NCBI GenBank assembly: GCA_030068075.1
Contig: CM057826.1
Location: forward strand, 97,267,804 to 97,331,803
DNA length: 64,000 nt
DNA from: Paguma larvata
Taxonomy: Eukaryota; Chordata; Mammalia; Carnivora; Viverridae
Direction: 5' to 3'
The notes beneath the pieces were generated by a model. That model did not search any database, had not been told where the DNA came from, and saw only the letters and a program-made list of their open reading frames with translations. Positions 45,351 to 57,020 of this stretch are shown here, one piece after another; the first letter of the stretch is position 1, and every line of letters begins with the position of its first letter. A program made the translations under genes and the position numbers.

Positions 45351-46097
45351 AGGAAGTCCCAGCAGGAATAGTGACAAGTATCTCTGGGGACATCAGCCGC
45401 AAAAGACATTCGGCTTTTCGGCAGCTTGAAAAAAAAAGATTAAAACCACTTATGAGAGAATAACCTCAGAGTCCTTCCAAGAAGAAGAGCTTCTCTACTA
45501 GCTTCTTCCTTGGAATAATGGAGACTTGGGACAAGAAACCCTGCTACCTGCCTTGAGTCTGTCCCTGGGAGAAGGAAGGAGGCCTTGGTCTCAGTGTCAC
45601 TGCCAAGGAGCAGAGGCCAACACGTACACCTCACTTTTCCCAGTCAGAAAACTCTGTGGAAATAATCTTTCAAGTTTCCTTTGCACTCCCTGTTCTGTCT
45701 TGGACTCACCGTTCTTTCTTGGAACAGAAATCAAGAGGGGGCTATTGTTGGAGGGGTGGGGAAAGGAAGCAAGGCCGGAAGAGAGCGAGGGAGAGGACCG
45801 GAATAGCCTCTGGTTTGCTTCATCCAGGACTCTGCCTGCATGGAGATGGTGGCTTCTCCCCCTTAATCAAGGCCCTCTGGCCTTATTCCACAGGAAGTGC
45901 CGGGAGATGAAGAACACGTCTTCAGCCCAGTTTTACTGAATACCCACTACAGTATGCCACCACTTTGTTTCTTGCTGTTTTTCTACTTCAGGCAGCTTTC
46001 TGCCTCACAGCATAGTGGATCCTCCCTCACCCAACCCCCACCCTACAGGACTTTTTCAGTTAAAAAAGAAAGATAAAGAGAGATCTTCCATCATTAT
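45351..46097. other. No gene seen; unassigned sequence
   Basis: A 137-codon plus frame (45526-45939) overlaps other open frames and has no domain. GC content is moderate. No feature can be supported. Confidence 0.45.
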
Positions 46098-46222
46098 CCT
46101 TAAAAAAGTGTATATATATATAATATATATACATATATATACACTATATATGTATATAAATAATTATATATAAAATGTATATATTAAATATATATTATTT
46201 ATATATATAAACACTTTTAAGG
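46098..46222. repeat. AT-rich palindrome with CCTTAA...TTAAGG ends
   Basis: CCTTAAAAAAGTG at the left (46098-46110) is the near-complement of CACTTTTAAGG at the right (46212-46222). The interior is (TA)n-rich and largely self-complementary. It can form a long hairpin. No known transposon ends were recognised. Confidence 0.8.
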
Positions 46223-47659
46223 TGCTAAGGAGAACTGTACTTAATCCATCAAGATTGGGTTCCTGAATTATTAGACCGTGAACTTTAAGGGTGAAAAACA
46301 TTAAAAAAGTTCCACACAGTTACTCATAGGTATATGCCGAATCTCTTCTTCTACCAGGTTTTTGAGAGAGCTGGTTAAGGAGGGACTATTTTGAACATCA
46401 TCTTTCTTGACACTCAGGAGACATCCAGGAACACAGCAGGCAAGTTGCCATCTCCTCCAACTTTGTCCACAGTGTTCCTGCCACCCAGTCCCACCTCAGC
46501 ACAATGACCCAGCTCTGGCTCTGGCCAGGTCCCCAGGGATAGAGAGTTCTGATCTCCTAGCTGCAGCCTGGGCCTCAGGTCTATACAGATACATTGGAGA
46601 AGGAGTAAAGAGCCCCTTTTGGGATGAGAAGGACAGTCCAAGACTACATCATTTTGAAGAAGGCAATCTTATTTAGTGTACCTTTACAACCTCTAAGTGC
46701 TCAGACATCCCACTCTTTACTATGGCTTACACTGCCTCTTTTGTGCTCCTTCTGACCCTCCTAGGAGGGGATTCTGTCATCACATATTTCATACACGAGG
46801 CCAGGAAAGACCCTGAATCATGAGCAAATCCCACCCCAGAATGATTAAGACATAAAGTGCCAGATTTATTTGTTCTTCAACCAACACGGATTTGGGGGGA
46901 GGAGGATTTGGTTTACTTAATAAAGGGCTATTTCTTCTGTTCATGGCACATGAACATCACACACATGTGTGTAAATGTACACATATACACACAGAGATAC
47001 ATCCTATCCAAAAATCATTGGTTGTTCTAGAAGGAAACCATGGATTAACACCCAATTATTTATTTGACTAAAAAATATAGTATCTGATTATTACTTGCCT
47101 ATACTTCCAAATAGACATACTATCCTAATTATGTTTACCTTCAGGATGTTAAAAAAGAGTTTGAATTTTGTTGGCTAGTAACACTGGGATAGAAGGTGAG
47201 AAAGGACTTAAGTGTTACTGTAAGCAATTCATAAAGTGTTTCATTCACTGTGTTATTTTGAAAATATAAGTAACACAGGACTGAAGGAGTCAGAGACTAG
47301 AGGTTTGAGTGTTCTTATTAACACATAAATCAGATCAGTAAATGCAAACGCATATGGAAATTTAGTAGATGACGAAAACAGCGTTGCATATTAGAGAATG
47401 TTGGATTATATAATTAACTACATTAGGGCCACTAGGTAGCTATCTGGGGGGAAAAACTTACATCCCTATTTTATTTCCTTAACTAAAAGAAACTCCGGAT
47501 AGATCAAAATTTTTAAATCTTATAAATAAGAACATAAAAAATACCAAAAAAAACAGGATTCATTTTTTTTTCTAATTTCAGAGTAAGGAAAGTCTTTCTG
47601 GTTTTACCCAGAAACCTTAAATTTATTATACATTATCACTTAAAATAAAAGGCTTCTAT
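46223..47659. other. No gene seen
   Basis: Mixed sequence with a TG/CA palindromic patch at 46953-46994 ('acacacatgtgtgtaaatgt'). Open frames are short and unrecognised. Confidence 0.45.
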
Positions 47660-48180
47660 AGAGCCAAAACTCAATACACAAGGTCATAAGACAAACACAA
47701 AACTAGCAGAAACATATGTGTATCACAAGGAACTTAATATCATGAGAGAAGAGGCAAAGGATATGAGCCACATTTCATGTAAAATGAAATATACTTGGCC
47801 CTAAAATTTGTAAAGGATAAAAGATACTCATAATACTTCATAATTAGAAAATACAAATTAATGACTGATGAAGCAAAAGATGAAACACTTGTTAGCATAT
47901 TTGTTTCTGGGGATCTGGAAGAGTACTGTCATATATCTGGTGTGATAGTGAATGATCAAAACTTATTACAGAAAGTAATTTGTAAATGCCTAGCAAAATG
48001 TACAATTGACTTCCCTGCGAATTAATGCTCTAAGATGCAAAAACACATTCCTACAATGTAACATATTTGCCACAGTGTTATTTGAAGGGACTGATGAAAT
48101 CAAGAATAGTACATCTATAGAATGGAGTATTATGTAGCCCTAAAAAAGAACGAATATCATAAACTCCAGGAAGGGACTCT
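47660..48180 (+). mobile_element. Old L1 3' ORF2 / 3' region fragment
   Basis: 'catatgtgtatcacaaggaa' and 'tatcatgagagaagaggc' lead to 'aatggagtattatgtagcc', which in L1 belongs near the ORF2 end. It is diverged and has lost its frame. Confidence 0.55.
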
Positions 48181-48326
48181 AGGTATGCTCAACTGTGACA
48201 AAGGTGTAAAGGTAATGCAGTGAAGGAAAGACAATCTTTGAAACAAATAGCACTGGAACTACTGAATATCTATATTCAAAAGAAAACACAACCTGAGGCT
48301 CCTACTTCACACCATACACATACATT

Positions 48327-48677
48327 AACTTAGAGTAGGACAGATATCATACGTATTCACTCATATGCAGAGCTTGAGAAACTTAACAGAAGATATGGGG
48401 GAAGGGGAGGGGAAAATAGTTACAAACAGAGAGGAAAGGAGGCAAACCAAAAGAGACTCTTAAATACAGAGAACAAACTGAGGGCAGATGCAGGGGGTGG
48501 AGGAGAGGGGAAAATGGGTGATGAGCGTTGAAGAGGGCATTTGTTGGGATGAGCACTGGGTGTTGTATGTGAGCAATGAACTATGGGAATCTGCCCCCAA
48601 AACCAAGAGCACACTTTACACACTGTATGTTAGCCAATTTGACAATAAATTACATTAAAAAAAAAAACTTAGAGTAG
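48327..48677 (+). mobile_element. 5'-truncated carnivore L1 3' end with target duplication
   Basis: 3' UTR sequence: 'aaaagagactcttaaataca', 'gagcactgggtgttgtatgt', 'gccaatttgacaataaatta', then A-rich. Perfect 12-bp repeats 'aacttagagtag' flank it (48327-48338 and 48666-48677). This 3' UTR type is older than that of the 17463 and 49801 copies. Confidence 0.95.
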
Positions 48678-49507
48678 ATTATAGACCTAAATGTAAGAGT
48701 TGAAATTACAAAATTTCTAAAAGAAAACATAAGAGAAAATCTTTGTAACCATGGTTAGTCAATGATTTCTCAGTTACAGCAAAAAATAAATGAAAAAATT
48801 GATAAACTGGACTTTGTCAAAATTAAAACCTTTTGCTTTTCAAAAAAATCCACCATTAGAAAAATAGACAAACTATTAACTAGAAGAAAATATTTACAAA
48901 ACAGAGCTGATAAAGAATATATATGGAATATATAAACAACTCTTAACAACTCAATAATAGGACAAACAACCCAAGTAAAAACTGTGCAAAAATTCTGAAT
49001 ACTTAACCACAGACAATACACAAATGGCAAATAAGCACACGAAAAGATAAGTAATATCAATAAAGAAACTTCAAATTAAAATCATGATATCTGTACACAT
49101 CCAGTAAAATGTCCCAAACCAAAAAGACTGAAAATACCAAATGTTCTTGAGGACGTGCAGAAGCTAGAGTCCAAATATACTGCCACTGGGAACGCTACAG
49201 GGTATACCACTTTGGAAAACAGCTTGGCAGTTTCTGAAATACTTAAATATATACTTACCATGGAACCCAGCAATTCTAGTTCTGGGTAACTAACCCTCAA
49301 CAGTGAAATCAAATGTCCATATGAAGGACTTATACACAAAGGTTCACGGCATCATTATTCATAGTTGCCCCAAACTGAAAACAATTCAAAGGCCAATAAA
49401 TTAATGAATAGATAAAAATTGTTACATCTCTACAATGAAGTATTACCTAGCAATGAAAAGGAACTATATTGTTATATGCATAATGTGGATGGATCTCAAG
49501 AGCATCC

Positions 49508-49724
49508 TTTTTTTTTAAAGTTTATTTATTTATTTTGAGAGAGAGAGATGGAGAGTGAGCAAGTGGAGGAGAGGCAAACAGATAGGGAGAGAGAGAATCC
49601 CAAGTAGGTTATGCACTGACAGAGCAGAGCACGACATTGGCCTCGAACTCACAAAACGTGAGATCATAACCTGAGCCAAAATCAAAGGTCGGACACTTAA
49701 CCGACCGAGCCACCCAGGTGCCCT
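49508..49724 (-). mobile_element. Felid CanSINE inserted in old L1
   Basis: Reverse-oriented SINE with tRNA-like head 'gagccacccaggtgccct' at the right. Similar flanking words 'gatctcaaga' and 'gaatctcaaaa' suggest a decayed target duplication. Confidence 0.92.
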
Positions 49725-49800
49725 GAATCTCAAAAATCTTGCTAAGTGAAATAAGCAGACACAATGTTAGGTAAAGAACAAATATCGAATGATTTCATAC

Positions 49801-49968
49801 ATTGACTCTCAAAGACTAAGAAAAAACTGAGGGTAAGGGGGATGAAGGAGGGGGGAGAGGGGGTGATGGGCATTAAAAAGGGCACATGTTGGGATGAACA
49901 CTGGGTGTTATATGTAAACCAATTTGAAAATAAACTATTATAAAATTAAAAAAAATAAAAGAGCTAAT
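49801..49968 (+). mobile_element. Young L1 3' end nested in old L1
   Basis: From 'gactctcaaagactaagaaa' to 'aataaactattataaaatt' it differs from the 17463 copy at a single base by eye. No convincing target duplication was found. Confidence 0.92.
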
Positions 49969-50304
49969 AAAACCTTTTGGAGTGAAAAAAAAAAGAAATT
50001 TTGAAAATCAAAAAACTATACAGACGAAAAGTTGCTGGGTGGTTGCCTGGGGCTGGAGGTAGAAGCTGGAAGTGACTGCAAATAAGCATAATGAACTTTT
50101 TTGTGGGGTAATTAAATTATTTCAAAAGTAGATTCTGGTAATGATTGTACAGCTATACAAAGTTTCTGAAACTCATCACAATGACAGATGGAAATATATG
50201 AATTCTATATTATGTAAACTGCATCTTAATAAAGCTGTTAAAATTTTGAAAGAAAAATATATGTTGTAATAATGGAACAATCTCCAACCTGTATAGTTAA
50301 GTTA

Positions 50305-50662
50305 AAAAAGCAAGATACGAATAGGTGGACTTGGTGAGACTAAGCAAAACCAGGGGGAGGGGAAGAGGGGAAAGAAAAAAAAGACACAGAGAGGGAGGGA
50401 GATAAAACATAAGAGACTCTCAAAGACTAAGAACAAACTGAGGGTGAGGGAGATGGGGGGGAGAGGGGGTGATGGGCATTAAAAAAGGGCACATGTTGGG
50501 ATGAACACTGGGTGTTTTATGTAAACCAATTTGAAAATAAACTATTTTAAATTAAAAAAAAATCAATGATTTCCCCAGATGCTTTTTGAAAATAAATACA
50601 AATAAATCAGCAAAAAAATAAATAAATAAATAAATAAAAAATAAAAAATAAAAAAGCAAGAT
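50305..50662 (+). mobile_element. L1 3' end with possible 3' transduction
   Basis: The direct repeat 'aaaaagcaagat' flanks the whole block (50305-50316 and 50651-50662). Inside are about 80 bp of unplaced 5' sequence, then the L1 3' UTR to 'aataaactattttaaatt' and an A run. About 49 bp of non-L1 sequence follows ('tcaatgatttccccagatgc' onward), then a second A-rich (AAATA)n tail. L1 end, extra sequence, second tail and then the target repeat is the layout of L1 3' transduction. Confidence 0.75.
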
Positions 50663-50892
50663 TCTGCCAGGTTACATAATACTACCAATTTTGTTAAAAA
50701 CAAAATAGAAGTATACTTTTGATATGCAGAGAGTATCTCTAAAAGGATACAATAGTCCTGCTAATAGGATTTGCCTTTGGACAGAGGAGTGGGATGGCTG
50801 GGGTAGAGGAAGGGGTATAGAGGAAACATGTTCACCAAATATCCTTTAGTACTTAATCAAAAATAAGGAGAGGAGACATGGAGATAGAGAGA

Positions 50893-51010
50893 AATGAGTT
50901 TGGAGTCCCACACCAGCTCCATGGCTGTGGGCAATTGTCTGAGCCTCTATTTCCTCATCTGTAAAATGAAGGAGTTTGGCCAGTTGATCTCTAAGGATGG
51001 TTCTGATTTC
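50893..51010 (+). repeat. MIR fragment
   Basis: 'tggctgtgggcaattgtctg', 'tatttcctcatctgtaaaat' and 'gttgatctctaaggatggtt' are in MIR order. Confidence 0.8.
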
Positions 51011-52369
51011 AAGTTCCAAACTCTGAGGATTTCTTTAAGATGATCATCTCACATCATCACATCCCTCTAGTTCTTTCCCTGCCAGTACATCACCAACTTC
51101 CATATATAAAGCCACAACCAAAGGCTTTGTTCTTTCTCGTGCCTCTCAATGTATCTGGTCTCCATCCTCCAGGCAACACATACAATATGGCCGTCAGCCA
51201 GGGAGAGAAAGCATCCCAGCAAGAGAGGTGTGTGGGGGAGGAGTGACACCACCATACAGAGGCGTGCTCACACTTCACATCCTGGGGGTAGTTGCTTGAA
51301 ATCAAGTCCCAACCCTCTGCTTGCCAGCAGCGTGATAATCAACAAACGGGCAGTTCTAATTTCATCCGCATGACGGGTATGAAAGAGCACCACCTTCTTA
51401 GGGTTTATTTTGAGGATTAAGGGTGATAATTCACATAACTGCTTCATACAGGGCCTGCCTCACAGTAATATTCAATAAATGTTGGCCTATTAATTATTAA
51501 TCTGAACTCCACTGCTCATGGGACCTACTTTCCTGGCAGTGGAAATAAGAGAGGCAGCTAGGTTATCCAGCTGTGTGCTCACTAAAGTCATGAACTAAGA
51601 GTGTGGGTGGTGAAAGAACGGTTTGTTTTCTTAGTATAAGAACCCAAAGGGAGATACTGGAGTAATTTCTGCTGCCCCCAAGCCACTCTCACAGAGGGAA
51701 GCTTAGAAGGTTCTATTCCTGGAGTCCATGATATCCTGAAAATCTTGTGAATGCAGGCTATAAAAGTGGAAGATTGTGACTTCGGCTGGAGATTGAGCCA
51801 GCGAAGTTAAAGAGCAAATATCAGTTTGCATGATAAATGTGCTTTAAATTATATCTGGATCAAAACATCATCAAATATTAATATTAGGGCCATTGTATAA
51901 CGTCCTCACCACGGTAGCCATTCAATAAATGTGAGTTGCGGCTTCAAACCAAACCAAACCAAACCAAACATCTTCCATTACCACGATGTGCACAGGTTCA
52001 CACTCCCCAGGGAGGCAGTACAAGCAAGGAATGTATCTAAACCCAGACCCCCTGGGGTCCCTTTGATTTCAAATGTCTCATCAGAGAGAGTAGACTGACC
52101 CCAACACAATGAAAAATTGATAGCTTTCAAGTGAATTAACAGTGAACCCGTTGTGCACACACTTTGTGCCTTATACATTATCAAGTCACGTTCTATGGCT
52201 GGGTTACAGGAGGCAGTTTACTTTAGCGGAATGCCCAGCTCACTAACTCTTTCACATGTTTCTGTTCTCCCTAACTGGAACCATGTTTGTCAGGGACTGT
52301 GTTATTAAGCACTTTTGTACCAAGAACAAGAGCCCTCCAATGTCCTGCTGGCCTCACATTAATTTTCCC
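51011..52369. other. No gene seen; small MIR/L2 ends
   Basis: 51395-51490 ends 'aatattcaataaatgttggc' (MIR/L2-like). 51895-51935 has another 'cattcaataaatgtg'. A (CAAAC)n run lies at 51948-51969. Open frames have no domain. Confidence 0.5.
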
Positions 52370-52480
52370 TGAGATCCTCTGAAAAAGCTCTTGCTGTCTC
52401 CACTTTAGAGATGAGAAAACTGAGGCTCAGAGAAGGGAACAATTTGGCTGAAGTGATACAGCTCTATGAATCTCCAGGGA
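52370..52480 (-). repeat. MIR, reverse orientation
   Basis: 'ttagagatgagaaaactgag' followed by 'gctcagagaagggaacaatt'. Confidence 0.75.
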
Positions 52481-52964
52481 TCCGAGGACACAGGGGAAGG
52501 AGTCAAGGAGTCGGTATTTAGATGTTAAGTGCTTAATGTTTGCTTACTGATTAATGTTGTGAATGTTTATGTACCTCTGCTTTTCAAATATAACTATATG
52601 AGGGTAATTAATAAAATAGAAATTAATTTTAAAATGTTACTGAATTCAGAGAGCTCTGGGTTATTTTGTATTTTTCTAACCTACTGGGAATTTTGAAAGT
52701 GGGTTTATTTTTATAGTTTATAATGGGAGTCTTCATGCTGAGAAGCCTGGGAATCACTGGAGACCAAAATTGGGGTTCACTAATAAAATTCAGGGAGGCA
52801 CTTTAAGTAATCTAGGTCTTTGGTGGCAAGTGGCTTTCCCATTATTAAAGTGCTATCTACAGTCAGTTTGTATATTTGACAGAAGTCTAAAATGTGTCTG
52901 GAAGTATGCATCATCATTGTTTAATTTCTTCATCTAACAAGTATCTTCAAAAAAACTACTGGTT

Positions 52965-53170
52965 CCTTTCCTTTTTATCTGTGTGACCTTGGGAAGTTTG
53001 TTTAACGTATTTGTGTCCTAGTTTCCTCATTGGTAAGACGGGTACCTCATACAATGCTACCTCATACAATGCTGGGATGGTCACATGAGTTAATGCATGT
53101 GATGCCTTTCATGCATTCTTGACACACAGGAAACACTCAGCAAATATTACTGTTGTGTTGGTTACCACTT
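52965..53170 (+). repeat. MIR with an internal 15-bp tandem duplication
   Basis: 'tgtgtgaccttgggaagttt', 'ctagtttcctcattggtaag' and 'aacactcagcaaatattact' are forward MIR. The 15-mer 'acctcatacaatgct' is repeated head to tail at 53044-53058 and 53059-53073. Confidence 0.85.
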
Positions 53171-54599
53171 ACCATTGTTTTTGACACATAGTCAGGACTT
53201 GATAGACATTTTTAGAATGAATGACGAATAACTGAAAATGTGAAATAGGAAGAGAGGGCAATTCTAGATATGTGACTCCTCTTCTGTATTTCCTTCATCA
53301 TAGGCAGGCAGTTAGGACAGTTGCTTTTATGCAGATGTTTTATTTGGGAGCTTTTACTTCAGTGAGCTCAAGCTAGAGAGAAAATGGTGCTTCTGTCTCT
53401 TCTGGTCCCGCAGACTTTACAAGTCTATCAACTTTATGTGTCAGATGCATAGAGACCTGCATTTAAGGGATCAGGCAGAAAGAGCTGGGCTTGGAACTGA
53501 AGTGCAGGCTATATTCCTCTTTAAAAACTGCAAGAGGAAACAGGCCCAGTAGACCTTCTAGATAGGAGAGAAGCAATGCTTTCTTACCACAAACCAAAAT
53601 GCTGAGGACCACAGTTATAAGAGGGTCAAAGGAAGTTAGAATGAACTTTCATAGCAGGCTAAATGTTTATCTAGCTTAAAATTTCACTTCCAGATTATCC
53701 CATGGATAGTTATTTGGCTTTATTACATAAACAATATTTGAGCCTAATAGTGGGGTTTTTATTTTTGTTTCAGTGTCTGCAAAGTGCAGTGTTGAAGGTA
53801 AGGGTAAATAAAGTACCTGTTGTTAGGCTTTAATAGATGGGCTGTCCTGAGTTTCAGTGCTGGATGACATACTGTTTTTTAATCTAAGTCTCAGATGAAG
53901 AGACAATCAGCTTTTCAGAACTGGCTGCTTTTTCTAAGATCAGCCAGTCATAATCCTAGCATCTATGACTCCTTGGCTGTCCCATGTGGGTGAGGCTCTG
54001 GGCTGGTGCTACAATCACTAAAGTGAATAAAATCCAATTCGAGCCTTTCAGAAGTTTTCAGTAAATTAATGGTTGTAATGACTGGAGATGAATACATCCC
54101 TGCCACCTCCATACATTAGCCCTGTTCCTGCCCCCAGGGACCACACAGAACAGTCCTTCAAGTATCAACTCTTGAAAGCATGTAAACCTATGTTACCAAG
54201 CCCCAGGCCTCCAACACACCTCCTTCATAACCCACGGGTCCCTTTGGTCACCTCAATCAAGACCTCCCTGCCAGCATTTTGCACACCTCAGCAAACTCTA
54301 GTTTGTCCCTGTCCATCCTGTTTGACCCAAAATGTCCCCTTTAGCCACCCCAGTAGTCTGGTCAGTATGCAACAGACTGGTCTCCAGGGGGACCATTTTT
54401 AGGGCCATGATAACTTCCGGGATTCTCTCTCAGAAAGTTCAGATAAAGTAAAAATCCAGGAACTTGAACTGAGAATTACTGATTTGCCTTATTATTTTTC
54501 CAGCTCCTATCCCTGATCTTGTCTTAGGTCTTCTTCCTTCCTCTTTACAACTATGAGAATATCTTCTTACCAGTGTAGTTAGGAAGCCCTAATACTAGT
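53171..54599. other. No gene seen
   Basis: Unassigned intergenic DNA. The 104-codon proline-rich frame at 54088-54402 has no domain, Kozak support or splice context. Confidence 0.45.
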
Positions 54600-54810
54600 A
54601 AATGATAGTTACTATTTGAGTGCTTTATATTTCTTATTTTATGAGATTTCATAATAACCCTGTGAGGTGGGCTATTTATTTTTTAATCACCATTTCCCAA
54701 CTGAGGAAACCAGGATGCAGAGATTTAGTGCCTTGTCACAGATGATAAGTGGAAGACCTAGAATTCAAACCCTGGGCTGCCTGACTTCCAAGTTTGTGCT
54801 TCTTTTCATA
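54600..54810 (-). repeat. MIR, reverse orientation
   Basis: 'aataaccctgtgaggtggg', 'ccatttcccaactgaggaaa', 'ccttgtcacagatgataag' and 'attcaaaccctgggctgcct' are in reversed MIR order. Confidence 0.88.
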
Positions 54811-55074
54811 TATTCCTCAGCCTCTTTCTAACATAACACCCTTGAACATTCTGAGTACTTTACCCAGTCATATTGAGTGCTCAATGAATGTGTTCCCTTT
54901 TTCCTATCATCCTTTGTCTTCATTGGGGAAATATGTAGACATCAAGAGCCATCTCAGGGAAAGGAAGGGGGCCTCAGGGTAGGCCTCTTTCACTCCTTTT
55001 ACCCTTACTAGGGTCCCTTATGCCACTTTGAGGGCTCTGTTATATCACCTTCAGTAACTATCATTACCCAAGTT

Positions 55075-55255
55075 CAGTAGTTCTCACTTGGAGGCAGTCT
55101 AGTCCCCCATCGAGACATCTGAAAATAGGGAGGATACCTTTTGGTTATCAGAATGAATAGGGGCCACTGGTGGTTGGGGATGGGCAGGCCTGGTAAAGCT
55201 CTGCATGAACCCACACAAAACAGCAATAATGTATATCCCCTTTGAGAAGGTCAGG
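55075..55255. repeat. Probable hAT/MER-type fragment
   Basis: 'agtagttctcacttggaggc', 'gacatctgaaaatagggagg' and 'gcctggtaaagctctgcatg' recall a common old hAT-derived repeat. The family is uncertain. Confidence 0.5.
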
Positions 55256-55348
55256 GCCATGACTGTCTTCTTGCCATTGTCCCTCCATGCCCAGCACAGT
55301 ACCTGTCCCTCCAGAGATGATTAATACAGGTCTTTTGAATGAATGTTC
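55256..55348 (+). repeat. L2 3' end
   Basis: 'ccctccatgcccagcacagt' then 'gtcttttgaatgaatg'. Confidence 0.65.
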
Positions 55349-55934
55349 TCCTTTGTCACTGTTCCCATTTTCTCCATATCTCTTCTACCACTGGAGATTC
55401 TGAACGAGGGTTGTCCAGCTTGCCTCTAATTTCTGGAAGCAACTTTAAACTTGGAGACCTCATATAGCTGTCTCATCCATTCCCCTTTCCTTCCCCCCTT
55501 TTCAAAATTTTCAACACTTTGGAGACTTACAGCCCTGATGAATGCCTTCTAAGTTGATCAATTATGATTTACCCTTTTAGTGAAGCTCAAAGACATGGCT
55601 GTCTACAATAACTTTAAGTAGAAAATTTTTTCCTTTAAAGTGAATTTAAACACCCTAAGTAGGTATTAGGTCGATGGCCTGAATGGATGAATTGTGAAGT
55701 GATCAACTTTAAGTGATCTTGTCAAAGCAGCATCAGTGGCCCTGGTTGGATTCCCCTCTCAGATCCAGGAAGTTACAGTCTGGGTCGTGGGGGAGGAAGG
55801 GAGAGGCCCCTAAAGAAACCAGTGAGAAAAATGCTAAAAGCTGGAAGTCTGGCTGGTTTCATAATTCTTGTTGAAATGTCAGGAAAATTGGTACTAAGTA
55901 GATCAAGGAATATACTTCACTCCAAGACAGGTAA
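55349..55934. other. No gene seen
   Basis: Intergenic sequence without a supported feature. Confidence 0.5.
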
Positions 55935-56035
55935 CTTGTTAAAGGACAGTGAACTTGTTTGGATAAGTACGGGCTGTTGTATGTAAGCCAATTTGACAAT
56001 AAATTATATTAAAAAAAATAAAGGAGAGTGAGAAC
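55935..56035 (+). mobile_element. Very short L1 3' end
   Basis: About 65 bp of L1 terminus ('gttgtatgtaagccaatttg', 'acaataaattatatt', A-rich). Imperfect flanking words ('aaaggacagtgaact' and 'aaaggagagtgagaact') suggest a target duplication. Confidence 0.8.
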
Positions 56036-56424
56036 TGGAATCCCATGAGATGTCCGTCAACACCCTGATTCCAGCTCCATGATAACAGCATGATGCTGTT
56101 GGGTGGGAGCCTATCTGTGGTCGGATATTTTCACAATTCAATTGTTTTACTTTCTTGCCACATTCCTTGATGAGACCCTTAGCTCTTTTCTCTTTTATAA
56201 ATTTCAGAGAGGAGGTTCTCTTCCCATCCTGGGAATTCCCCATTCTGTCCCACTCTGGCTCTCTCACTTTTTAAAGGGTATTAGGGAATTGTTTAAGAAG
56301 TCTTAAAGTTCATTTTCATTATTTCTTAATTTAAAATCACTCTCTATAGAGTAGCAGAGCTCAGGGCTTATAAGGAGGGGCTGAGAAGGATCAAGGCAGA
56401 GGAACTGGGTGAAGGAGGGAGGAA

Positions 56425-57020
56425 CTAACATTTACTTAGCACTGGTTATGGGCCATGCATACTACCTATTAGGTATCTCATTTTAATCTTTCCCCAGATC
56501 CATGAAATAGTGTCCCGGTCAGGATATATACTAGATTGTGCTTTAATAACAAACGACCTTCAAATTGCCATGGCTTTAAAAGTGAAAAAAAAAAAAAGAA
56601 AAAAGAGATTTATATCTTACTTCCATTTCATATTCATTACATGGATCAACTGTAGCTTCATTCCGGGTCATCTTAACTTTAGGACTCAGGCTGACAGAAC
56701 AGCTATTACCAGAAATATTTCAGGTTACCATGGAAGAAGGATAGAAAATCATGCAAAATCATGAACTACTTCTCAAAGATTCCACAAGGAAATGACATAT
56801 GTCACAAAGGCTCACATTTTGTTGGCCAGAGCCAGTCTCAAGGCCAGTCTATATATAAAGGGAATAGAGAAATGCAATCCAACTGTATGTGCAGGGAGCT
56901 AAATATTTGATGAATAAAGCGTTATTATAGCTGAGAAAATGGATGCTTAGGAAGATCAGTAGCTGATGGAGTCAGAACTCAAAGTCAGGTTTCCTGACTT
57001 GGTTTCCTGGGCTCTCTGCT
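56425..57020 (-). repeat. MIR split by a MaLR-like element
   Basis: Reversed MIR: 'aactaacatttacttagcac' to 'tttccccagatccatgaaat' (about 56425-56512), then 'agctgagaaaatggatgctt' and 'gtcagaactcaaagtcaggt' (about 56925-57020). Confidence 0.6.
56513..56920 (+). mobile_element. MaLR-like LTR or similar old element inside MIR
   Basis: 'ggtcaggatatatactagat', 'ataacaaacgaccttcaaat', 'tcaggttaccatggaagaag', 'aaatgacatatgtcacaaag', 'gttggccagagccagtctca'. I recall this order from the MLT1-like class. Its termini are not sharp. Confidence 0.5.

Larger units (their letters stand above)
48195..50250 (+). mobile_element. Old L1 3' half with four later insertions or scars
   Basis: Forward L1 order is clear: 'ggaactactgaatatctata', 'ttatagacctaaatgtaaga', 'ttgataaactggactttgtc', 'atggcaaataagcacacg', 'ccactttggaaaacagcttg', 'aacccagcaattctagttct', 'tggttgcctggggctggagg', 'aaactgcatcttaataaagc'. 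It is interrupted by an L1 3' end (48339-48665), a CanSINE (49508-49724) and another L1 3' end (49801-49968). All coding frames are dead. Confidence 0.88.

Noticed and set aside
45526..45939. 137-codon plus-strand frame
   Set aside because: No domain, overlapping frames on both strands, no splice or promoter context; length is expected by chance in GC-moderate DNA.
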